Shown here in pieces: positions 11,259 to 20,800 of a DNA stretch of 25,107 bases; the first letter of the stretch is position 1; every line of letters starts with the position of its first letter. The DNA lies in assembly GCA_021464525.1 (NCBI GenBank), contig JADRCO010000876.1, forward strand, positions 1-25,107, written 5' to 3'. The position numbers and the translations under genes are program-made. Source of the stretch: Rhizophagus sp. LPA8_4_AMF. Its lineage: Eukaryota > Glomeromycota > Glomeromycetes > Glomerales > Glomeraceae. A model generated the notes under the pieces. The model did not search any database. It was not told the origin of the DNA and worked only from the letters and a program-made list of their open reading frames with translations.

Positions 11259-11731
11259 TCTTCTGAAGTAAAATTAAGTTTACAAGGAGAAAGCATTCTG
11301 GAAAGGAAGGAGCGTTAATTTAATGATTACCATCTGTTGTACAGTACCACATTTGTCAGCATGAAGATTTTTGTAAAAGAAATTGATTTTTCAGGTTATC
11401 ATAATAATAGCATTCAAACTTAATTATTTATCAAACGAAAAAAAAGTGTGTAGGGTGAAAACATTCATCTTTTTAATCTCTCTACAAATTAGACCATTCC
11501 TATTTAACGTATGGATTCACAAGTGACAGGGAAATTACTCAAATGGAGTGTCAAATAATTTTTATTAACCTACAAACCTACAAAGGATATATGATTAATG
11601 AAATGCTGCGACACATAACTGATAAATTAATCAGATTTATTTAAATTTCAAAAATGGAAGTTACAATAATAGCTCAAACCGATATATTCTTTAACTTTTA
11701 CTTGATTCTAATCACGAATAATTTAAATTTC
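11259..11731. other. Spacer between the BTB and phospholipase D genes
   Basis: Both neighbours are on the minus strand, so these 473 bases should hold the BTB gene's 3' UTR and the phospholipase D promoter and 5' UTR. No further gene, and no TLDc-coding sequence downstream of the BTB stop, was seen. Confidence 0.5.
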
Positions 11732-12683
11732 TTAATTGCCACCACCTAAATGATAAACAAGTAGTTCTTCATAATAATTTTTTTCGAAAATTTTTTTAAA
11801 AGGTTTAACTTTGTTACAAAAATCTTTTGAAGAGATTTTTTTCAAATCTATAAGACCAACAATTGGTTTAAGAGTAACTGATAAATCTCTAAAATTTGCT
11901 TTTGACCATAATGATGTATTATGAATTGAAGAGGAGGAGGAAGAGATTTTGGGAAGGGGCGAAGAATTTTGAGCTATACCCCATTTAATGATATAATCCC
12001 ATTTTTGAATTTCATATAATTTATTTTTCTTATTTTCAAGAATAAAAATTAATAAATCTTTATCTAAAGTAGTGAAATCATCAGCTTTAAAAATGGTGGT
12101 GGGATATAATTGAGCAGTTTTATCACAGTAAGTTTGTAACTCTTCGAAAGATTGGCACTTAGAACAAGTTTTGTGAACGATACTAAAATAGTTGTCTAAT
12201 TCTTTTTTTCTTTTTTCAACCAAGTATTTTTGAAGAACATTAATGAGGATTGTAAGATTAATGAATTCAGAAATAACGAGCATGTTCAAGATGAAATCAA
12301 TATCTTTTGGTACCAGGTTAAAAGATCCTGAATATAAATATCTAATTAAATAATAAATCATAAAACGGTTAGGTTATAGGTACCGTATCATGACCAAATT
12401 TTTAAAGAAAAAAAATTGCCTACTTTAAAACGTATTCAAATGCTTCGATATTGAAATCTTCACGTATAAAAAGAGTAATATTATTATTAGATAAATTGCT
12501 ATTTGCTTTTTTTTTAATTTCTTTTTCAAAAAATTCGGATCGTACTTTAAGAATAAAAGAGTGTGCTTTAAATTCTTTAAGATTATTTCCTTTGCCTACT
12601 TTGATAATAACATCTGAATATTTACTATTTTCAAATATTGAAAGATACTCATTAGATAACTGTAAATGAAATTCATACGACAT
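11732..12683 (-). CDS. BTB/BACK-domain protein lacking TLDc, 289 aa
   Basis: Probable substrate adaptor for a cullin-3 ubiquitin ligase. Exon 1 is 12683-12424 and exon 2 is 12341-11732, with a GTAGGC...AATTAG intron; phases agree and the junction gives VLKYLYSGS, a standard BTB segment. I chose the Met at 12683 (MSYEFHLQLSNEY) because BTB proteins of this type begin about there; the frame is open to a Met at 12740, but that extension is Phe-rich and unlike the family. The BTB domain spans about 18-125 (YSDVIIKVG, FKAHSFILKVRSEFF) and a BACK-like helical region about 130-280, ending FCNKVKPFKKIFEKNYYEE. Many relatives in these fungi continue into a TLDc domain; here the protein stops at GGGN with no TLDc downstream. 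It is divergent from the Hsp70-like gene. The substrate is unknown. Confidence 0.9.
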
Positions 12684-13733
12684 TTTCTTTACAGAACAGA
12701 AAAAGAAAAACATAAAATAATAAAATTCAAACGCATACATTATTTATTTCTTTACCAATTACCAAACCGGGAAACAATAACCATCAGGTGTTAACATGTA
12801 CGCCCATGTATCGTACGTTCTATTTTAAATCATAATCAACATCATGCACATTTTTCAACCATCACTCATTTTTGTAACATCTCATCTTATTAGTTTATTT
12901 AATGATATTATAGTCACTTTACAAATAACGGATCTGGTAATTAATATTTGTTGAAACAATGTCTTTCAATATATAAATTTAACATAAGTGATATAAATTG
13001 CAACAAAGTTTGATTTATAGTACTTAATGGATTACAATATGGAATTGCAAATTTGCAATTTGTGTCAACAAAATTTCGTAAAAATAGTTTATAATAAATT
13101 AGTTCAAAGTATTCAATTAAATTTTAAAGTATTTTTTTTTTTTGAAATACATATTGTACATACTGTACATACCTGCCAAAGTATCTGTATAGTTTTGGTA
13201 AATTGTGTAAATCTTCGGATATTAAAGAAATGTAATCCACGTTTTTATGATTTTAGAATATTAACTTTAAAAAACAAATAATTAAACCCTTTTTGGTAAA
13301 CTTTTTAAGTATACATAAAGTATGCATATTGCAATATTTAACGTATAAATTAAACTTTCTTTTTACAAAACTCAGTTTTAATTAAGAAACATTAACTGAT
13401 GAAACTGATGAAAAAGAAATAATAGCAGATGGAGTGTATCGAATCAGATTATTTTTTTAATTATGACTCCCCAAAGTAAATTCGCCGTAGTAAAAATTTC
13501 TCGAGTCACAGACATATTGTACAACGTATCTTATAATGAAATTTTACTTTGAAAATATCATTATGATCTGCGTCCAAATGATTATGTGTCGTACGAAAAG
13601 CCTCAAAGCCTTTTTGTGTGAGAACCTTGGAATACAAAAATCATTATAATTATAAATTTGGTTAAATTTTTTTTTTGACTTTGGACCTTCTTTTGAAATT
13701 TTTTATTTTGTTTTTATTAGTCTTTTAGTGAAA
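12684..13733. other. Divergent promoter region between BTB and Hsp70-like genes
   Basis: These 1050 bases must hold the promoters of two genes reading away from each other. The only distinct structure is the 18-bp palindrome at 13043-13060. An 84-codon frame (13027-13281, plus) is compositionally odd (FKVFFFFEIHIVHTVHT), has no homology I recognise, and is not called. Reading frames are otherwise closed. Confidence 0.45.
13043..13060. promoter_or_regulatory. 18-bp perfect palindrome in the divergent promoter
   Basis: AATTGCAAATTTGCAATT is identical to its reverse complement. Its two ATTGCAAA/TTTGCAAT halves could bind a dimeric transcription factor. In DNA this AT-rich some chance palindromes are expected, so function is only a guess. 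Confidence 0.25.
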
Positions 13734-15533
13734 ATGTTTGAAAGTCGACTAGTTAGATTCGTTGTTGCCATAGGTAAGTGTTAATCTTTTTATATGTTCG
13801 CCCGTTCTGTTAACATAGTAAAATAATCCAAATCCATTTTTTTATCGTTAATTTTGTTAATTAGATATCGGAACTGAATATACCAGTAAGATTTTCTTTT
13901 TATTATACGTGATTTTTATTTTAAGTCTTTAGAAAATTTTCTTTTAAAAAATTTTTTCATCACAGGTTTTGCCCATTCATTGAAGCATTCATTCTCTCAA
14001 TCAACGGTGATATTCGAACAATGGTAAAATTTTCTTTTCCTTTTTTTTTTGAAAATTCTTGCAATAAAATTTTCATTAAGTATTTATTCAACTATTTTTA
14101 TTTAACTTAGGGAGGGACAAGAACAAGGAATTGTTAAATCACCTGCAATAGTTGAGTATAATGATAATTATTCCAGTATCATAAGATGGGGTACACCAGT
14201 TTTAGAACAATTAAAAATTGCATCAGATAATGCTGAAGATACAGAATTTCCAAGAGAAATTTGTACTTTTCAAGTGTTTAATAATGATAATGAAGATACT
14301 TGGTTACCACCTGAACTTTCTAAAAAGAAATTGATAAGTGATTATTTAAATGAGATTCAAAAGGTAATAAAAAATTTGTTGAATAAAACTTTGTTGAATA
14401 TATCATTATTATTATGATCATATTTATGATGTTTTATTTTATTTAGGTTATTCTTTCTACTTTACAAGAAAATTGGACCGGAATTAAACCTTCTTCTGAA
14501 ACTGGTACTGTATTCATTGTACCAGATAGATGGGGTCCAACAACTTGTAATATCTTAAGTCAATGTTTACTTGAAAATGGATCACTTTGTGATGATAAAG
14601 GAAAGATACAATTTATTTCAAGAGGTATAAATTATTTAATATTATATATATATATATATATATAAAATAACGTTTATTAAATTTTTATTTTATTTTATTT
14701 TTTTTTAAAGGTAAAGCTATTACGTTAAATTGTCTTAATGAAAATAAGGATGTTTTAAGTTCTGGAGGTAAAAATTATTTTCAATTAATTAATTATATTT
14801 ATTATAAATTATTACATTCTCTCATGAGATTAACCTTTTTATATTAGATTATTTTTTGAACGTGGATATTGATAAAGATACAATTAATTTGACCACGAGA
14901 GAATGTATATCAAAAGATACATTTAGTGAAATACTTGATCGTAAAGGAGATTATAAAGAAAATTCAAGTATTGAAAGAAGATTTTTAACAACTCAAGGAA
15001 TCACTAACGAAATTTTTGATCAAAAAAATACAAATTTAAAACAAATTTATCAAGCACAATTACAAATTCAACCAAAAGTTCAATCATTACTTCAAAAGTA
15101 TTTATCAAATGGTAAAACAACACAAGCTGTTGATATAGATTCAATCATACCATCATTAAAAGATACAGTATTATCATTAACAAATGAAGATTTAAAGAAA
15201 AAATTAGAGAAAAATAAATGGTGTATTGAATTAGATACAAAAATCATTTCAGATTTATTTGATCCTTTAGTAGATAGATTACAACATATTATTGATTTAA
15301 AATTAACAAATGAGGCTGAATATAGTGGAAAAGAATATTCTGTTATATTCTTTGTCGGTGATACTTTTAAGTGTAATTATTTAGTAGAGAAAATTAAACA
15401 AATGAAATTTAGTAGTGATGTTAAAATTTGTATTTTACCTAATTCAGAAGATTTAGTTGTATTGAATGGAGCTTTAGAATATGTACAAGAAGATTATTTA
15501 TGGAATGTAATGACTAGCTTGCTTAGGAGATAA
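13734..15533 (+). CDS. Divergent Hsp70-like (HSPA12-type) ATPase-fold protein, 430 aa
   Basis: Seven exons: 13734-13773, 13865-13885 (21 nt), 13966-14023, 14111-14363, 14447-14624, 14711-14767, 14848-15533; phases agree throughout. Residues 10-25 read VVAIDIGTEYTSFAHS, the phosphate-1 motif of the actin/Hsp70 ATPase fold. PAIVEYND, FIVPDRWG and DLFDPLVDRLQHII align in order with conserved parts of the large Glomeromycotina Hsp70-like family. The protein is shorter than the usual roughly 550-600 aa. The phosphate-2 loop (normally DxGGGTxDL) reads NVDIDKDTINLTT at 207-219, and the adenosine motif (normally VGGFxxSP) reads VGDTFKCN at 372-379, so nucleotide binding is doubtful. There is no substrate-binding domain. 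Some exon ends could differ, but no stop or frame break is present. It may be a non-enzymatic paralogue; role unknown. Confidence 0.85.
14643..14664. repeat. (TA)11 microsatellite in an Hsp70-like intron
   Basis: Eleven uninterrupted TA units inside the intron 14625-14710. Likely variable in length between isolates; no function suggested. Confidence 0.9.
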
Positions 15534-15994
15534 TTTTCTTTTTTTGTAGTTATTTTTCTTAATCTTTTTAAATATATATTTTTCTCAAACAAGTTATTTA
15601 AATAAAGTAATTAAAAAAAAAGTTTATCCCTCATTAACGTAGTTAATGCTAAATAAGTTAAAATAAAAATAATTTTGGGACGCTTTAGCCCTTTTAGGTA
15701 TTTTCAAAAAGGAAAAGTCCGAGTTAAATAAATCATTGTCTTTAGTTGTCCAAAAATTAGTATATTTAGTACATGCAAATCATCATTTTTATGTGCGCCT
15801 TCCTATAAAATACCAGTAATAAAACCACATTTAGATAATGGGCGTTTTCTTTCATTGTTAAGATTTACTCTTTGCATGAGAAAATCTTTTAAATACTGTA
15901 TATCCATTTTAAATTTTTTTACGATACTTTACTTATCACTCTTCAAACTCTTAATTAAAAATAAATAATTCAAAATATTGAAATAATAATAATA
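15534..15994. other. Spacer between Hsp70-like and F-box genes
   Basis: 461 bases holding the Hsp70-like 3' UTR and the F-box gene's upstream region. AT-rich, with no TATA box or coding sequence that I can support. Confidence 0.5.
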
Positions 15995-17044
15995 ATGATA
16001 ATCCCATATGAGTTATTGTGGTTAATATTTAAAGAAATGTATCCAAAAGGAAGATATACATTTTCTGAAGAATTTAATAGAAATATACTTTCTTTTATGT
16101 TAGTAAGTAAAAATTGGTGTAATTATTTCTTACCAATATTATGGTCAGCACCATTTTTTTATCCATTTGGGAATAGATTATCAACTATAAACACTTACCT
16201 TTCATGTTTATCTTTGGAACAAAAACAAAAACTCGATAATCATGGTATTACATTACCTTCAACATTATATGATAACCCTAAATTTAATTATCCAATATAT
16301 TTAAAAGAATTACAAATTCATATATTAGCAAAAAGTATATTTGAATGGTGCATAGAATATAATGAATTGTATTGTCATGATATTATATTAGAATGTTTAC
16401 TTGAATTATGTTCAAGTAAAGGAACGAAAATAGATTATTTTGAGTTCGGTTGTATGGAATATTATTCAATTAAATATAATTGTTGGACTAAATTTCCTGA
16501 TACATTTAGTAATATAAATTCATTTAATTTTAATAATATTTTAAGCAAAGATTCTATTAAAAATATTTTTAAAGATACGAGACATATGTTATTATCAAAG
16601 GATGCATTATATTTATATAATTTTTTAATTACTTTAAGTAAAATTTGTAATAATTTGGAATTTTTAACAGCAGATTTTGAGGGTACTTTATGGCATGAAC
16701 CATATTTTGATCATTTACAATGTTCTATAGATTTAGGAATTTTAATTTCTTCTCAAAATAATTTACAAAATTTTGAATTAATTAAATATAAAGGTTGTCG
16801 TAATGCATGTTGGTTAGATTCTTTAAAAACTCATAAAATTTCTTTATCAAGAATTTATTTTAATGAAATCGAATTTTTATATCATGATGAAAATCAATTA
16901 AAGGGTTATATTAAAGGTGTTGATATTCAAAAATTATTAAATAAAAGATTAATTCATAACAATAATGGTGATAACAAAAACAACAACAGTAATAGTATAG
17001 TAATAGTAATAGTAATAGTAATCAAACTGAAACCCCTTTATTAG
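15995..17044 (+). CDS. F-box protein with repeat-altered C-terminus, 349 aa as encoded
   Basis: Single-exon gene. Residues 2-50 form an F-box (IPYELLWLIFKEM, then FMLVSKNWCNYFLPILWSAP), the part that binds Skp1 in SCF ubiquitin ligases. The rest is Leu/Asn/Ile/Phe-rich with irregular leucine-repeat spacing, as in the many F-box proteins of arbuscular mycorrhizal fungi, and would bind an unknown target. The ATG at 15995 directly precedes the F-box and has no competitor. The end is odd: an AGTAAT repeat at 16988-17022 has one 5-base unit, so reading changes from Ser-Asn to a Val-Ile run (SIVIVIVIVIKLKPLY) and stops at 17042. Family-like sequence continues in another frame to 17162. It is convergent with the RNF213-like gene. 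Either the gene is slightly truncated or the assembly carries an indel here. Confidence 0.75.
   Translation: MIIPYELLWLIFKEMYPKGRYTFSEEFNRNILSFMLVSKNWCNYFLPILWSAPFFYPFGNRLSTINTYLSCLSLEQKQKLDNHGITLPSTLYDNPKFNYPIYLKELQIHILAKSIFEWCIEYNELYCHDIILECLLELCSSKGTKIDYFEFGCMEYYSIKYNCWTKFPDTFSNINSFNFNNILSKDSIKNIFKDTRHMLLSKDALYLYNFLITLSKICNNLEFLTADFEGTLWHEPYFDHLQCSIDLGILISSQNNLQNFELIKYKGCRNACWLDSLKTHKISLSRIYFNEIEFLYHDENQLKGYIKGVDIQKLLNKRLIHNNNGDNKNNNSNSIVIVIVIVIKLKPLY
16988..17022 (+). repeat. AGTAAT hexanucleotide repeat with one 5-base unit
   Basis: Units: 16988-16993, 16994-16998 (AGTAT, one base short), then four full units to 17022. In frame this would code Ser-Asn; after the short unit the same DNA is read as Val-Ile. 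Slippage of such a tract would change the C-terminus of the F-box protein. Confidence 0.85.
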
Positions 17045-17162
17045 ATGCTACTTTCCTAAATTTAAATATGTAGGATTTAGAAGTGGTTATTTGGAATGGA
17101 GAGAATGGGTTAAACACAAATATCAAAAACAAAATAAAAGATCAGTAATAATAAAAAGATAA
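17031..17162 (+). pseudogene. Out-of-frame C-terminal remainder of the F-box gene
   Basis: A frame open from 17031 to a TAA at 17160-17162 contains FPKFKYVGFRSGYLEWREW, ending in a basic tail. Aromatic GFxSxxxW-type endings occur in F-box relatives. Two one-base losses, one in the hexanucleotide repeat and one near 17052-17056, would explain how this part lies two frame steps from the main frame. I tried plausible GT-AG introns ending at TTTATTAG (17044) and none gave the right phase, so splicing is a poor explanation. Confidence 0.5.
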
Positions 17163-17811
17163 TTATAATTTTTTTAATAATACTTTATAATTTGTCAATT
17201 CTGTTCAAGAGCTCAATTTAATTCTAAAAAATAAACTTGAAACTTTAGAAAATTTCATGGACTTGGTGCAATTCATACATCATCAATAACATCATGTTTA
17301 AAGCGATTTGCCAAAGTATTTATATTTCAAAGAAAGTTTTTTAATTATTAAAGAACATCGGTGGTTTCTGGTGTATATATTGTAAGTGTAAAATAGTGAA
17401 GCAAAGTATATAACGATCATTAGACTAGAATAAGTGGGAGATTAGCAACATAATGTGCCTACAACCTAAATACTGTACACTAATGTAAAATTTGAAAGAA
17501 TTATTCATTATCAGTTTAATCGATTTCAATAAAAGTGATGTTTTGACGATTTATTGAAACTAATAAATTCTCTGGAGGTCGTTCACATTTACCCGGTGTT
17601 CAATACCTGGTGACTCTGTTTGGTCTTTTTATTCACTGTAACTACTTTTCAAAATAAATGATAAAATAATAAAATAATAAAATAAACATTTATATTTTAT
17701 TTAAATCATTGTAATATCCTATCAATACAGTCAACATAATATTATCTATCCTATCTAAAAATAATAATAATAATAGCCGCTATAATAAAATAAAAAGTTG
17801 CAATAAATATT
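17163..17811. other. Convergent 3' spacer between F-box and RNF213-like genes
   Basis: Holds both 3' UTRs. It includes a low-complexity AATAAAAT-type repeat (17661-17686) and an (AAT)n tract (about 17757-17774). A GTGTTCAATACC near 17598 recalls a pol III B box, but no tRNA fold surrounds it. No gene was found. Confidence 0.5.
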
Positions 17812-20800
17812 TTATGTTATATCGAATCTAGATCCTCCTCTGGGTTTCCTTGGCTGCCTGTTTGTAGGTGTAGTTCTTTGATTGGTATTTTGATTTCTAG
17901 GACCTAAATTAACTTGTCTCATTGTATTATTTGCATTAATTGTCTCCATTGTTTGCTAAAAAAATAAGAATAAATTAATAAAACAAGGTAAATCGAATTT
18001 TTTTTAAAAAAAACCATAAATTTACTCACCTCTATTCTTCTCATTGTAAAGTCATAAGCATCATATGTATTAGCAACTAACAAAATTTCTGGGAATAATG
18101 CATCGATACGTTTCTCTGGAATTGTTGACGGCCAGAAATTTAATGAATTATCTGTCAAATAAACATACAACGGCTCCATTTCTTTTTGATTTTCTAAGGT
18201 TAAAAATCGTAACATGAATCTTTTTAAGGCTAAAGCAAATGCTTCTGCTGGTATCATTTCTTCCGTTGTAGTTTGCTGCTCAAAATCTACAGATTTAATT
18301 ATTGCGTTTTTCATCTCTGTTGAAAGTGGAGCTTTGTATTTGTCATGAATATATTTAATTTTAAGATTGGCAACTTGGTCTTCAACGAATTCGTATAGAG
18401 CCACCAAGTGTTTAAGTCGTAAATCGATATTTAAGAATCTAGCGAATCCTTCGTGTGCATACAGTGAAGACAATTTCATCCATCTTGAAACATAATCCTT
18501 AATAGGTATCTCTCCATCTCCAACTGCTGTACGTTTAACAAAACATAGGAGAATTTCCAATGATGATAAAATTTCTGATGCGTTGTCAAGAGTTGATTCA
18601 TGCGGAAACATAAACGAACTGGAAATTCCAGAAACACCTAATAAGTTCATTTTGTCGGCTGGGATTGGCTCTTGAGTTATTAAGTTCTTTATATCACTAA
18701 GAATTCTCATACATCCTTGGAACAGTTCCATATGATATGGGAAAGGTTCTAAATATAACTGGGATTCCGGTTGAGTTTCTATGTGAACTTTTTCAAAAAC
18801 CAGAATATTCGCCAATTCCGCTTCAATTTTTGTCAAATCATAAATAATATCTTGTCCTTTTGCAGCTGCTAAATTTCTTTGACTATATGCTAGAATTTCG
18901 TCATCCCAATCAAAGTTTATGATATTTGCGGAACGAGCATGGTCAATTCGCATAGACTGAAGATAATATCCACTAGGTGTATTTGGTTTTGCTGATTGTA
19001 ATTTCGAAGTTGATGTAACTGTTTGTTCGACATTAAATGTTGGCTCATCTAAAAACTTGAGAGACCTGCAAGTTCCAGGTGGTATTGACATAACTTCCTC
19101 TAAAAATTTATTTTGTAAGTTAGCTAAAAAATCTAAGATCGCACATAACAAGATTCCTGCATCCTTTGGTTCCATCAAACCAAAAACAACCGGAAGTTTG
19201 TAAGACATATTCGGTTTTTCTCTTGGAAGTTCATGACATTGATATCGTTTTACAAGAGGTAAGACTCTATTCCAACCATTACAAAAGTCATCAAATGTGG
19301 TTTTTAGACTATTGAAAATTTCACGATTTTCACCTTCATTTGATTGACACTCTATAAATTGTCTGAAGGACATATCTCTTGCCTTCTGTCTTGTTAGCTG
19401 ATAACCGAGTTTTGAGTTTAAAACTTGAACAAATTTTACAATAGGCAAAAGATGTTTTAGCAATTCTAATTGTCCAGCATATTTGAAGAATATTGAGAGG
19501 AATGGATAATTGGTTCTGTTTTTTGCCAAATCACTCATATAATAAGCACGGAAACTTTCGAAGTTAACCAATCCAATCGATCTCCATAAAGCTGGTAAAT
19601 TTTCTACTCGATATTGTTTATCCATGATTAAAGTTTGATTGATTTCACCTTCAATCACATTATTCTTTTGATTTTTAGCTAAAGCTGCGTTTAATTTCAT
19701 ACGATAATTAGTTGCTGTTTCAGTTATATTTCTAATTTGTGGTGCAATGTAATTTCTATGGAACTCTGTTTCCCAATTCTCGCGATCAGCAGATGATTTT
19801 ATTTGTTGACTCGGCAACGGAGGCTTCTCCGTCATTGAAGAAATTAGAGAGTGGAACATTAACGCCAAATTCTATTTTAAATTATAAATTTAATTAATTA
19901 TGTTATGTCGAAAGACGAAACAAATAAGAAAAGTTTATATTTTACCTCATCCGAACAATTAAGAATATTCTTGAGAATTGCCCAATCACTTCGAATATGA
20001 TCCATACAATACTTTTCAGCATCGGTAGCGGCTTGATTATTTTTTCTAAGAAAAGCAAGGGCAGGTTGAGGTGCAGATGCTCCAATAAGAGCGTGAACAA
20101 TTAAATGTAGAATACGATATGATGTAGGTGGCAAAGATCTAACAGAATGAGTCAAAGTTTGATTAGCCGGTTCTCCGATATATCCTGCTTGATCTTTTGC
20201 CGATACTTGGGCAATTGGCTCAGAATCAAGTCTAGTATTTCCTGCTGCAGGTGTATATTTAGTTCCACCGATAATACTTTTACAATTTGGACATGTGCTA
20301 GTAGTAACAGCTCCACCACAATTTGCGATTACATATTTCATACCACATTTACAAGCATATCTTGTAACTCCTTCTGCAGCAGCGACTGCATTTAACACCA
20401 CTGATTCCGAATCTGAAGTACATGTTAAAATAAACAAGTTCTGGCAATCTTGTAGTCTGTGTAAGTACATTGCTAGTTGAGATGAATTCGGTTCAACCGA
20501 TGCATGAAATGCGATTATATGTGCAATGACAGATTTCAATATCAAATCAGCATTATTAATTCCCGAATCATTAATTTGAAGTAAAGGTTGTCTATTTGAC
20601 AAGATTTTTGTTGTAATTGTTTTAAATAACACTGGGAAATTATTCATTCCAGTAAGTTCTTTGGACACGAATTCAGCTGATTGCGTTTCTGGATGTCGCC
20701 ATTCTCTTGAAGCTCTTATAGCATGAAGACGTACAAAGAAAAGTCCAAATAAAGATAATTTAGCTGTTAGAGTAGTTTTTTTCTTAATGTTCTGTATAAC

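Noticed and set aside
12451-12669. 72-codon plus-strand frame
   Set aside because: Antisense shadow of exon 1 of the BTB gene.
13027-13281. 84-codon plus-strand frame in the divergent promoter
   Set aside because: No domain, odd Phe/His/Val-rich composition, overlaps the palindrome, and has no upstream or splice context.
15995-17162. Splicing as the explanation for the F-box C-terminal frame change
   Set aside because: Candidate donors at 16968, 16989, 16995, 17000 and 17006 joined to the acceptor at 17044 all give a phase other than the one needed.
17592-17615. B-box-like GTGTTCAATACC, possible tRNA or SINE
   Set aside because: No acceptor, D-arm or anticodon stem can be drawn around it.
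20147-20480. Plus-strand frames antisense to the RNF213-like gene
   Set aside because: They lie wholly within its largest exon, have no family resemblance, and are shadows of the coding strand; the same holds for 21339-21701.
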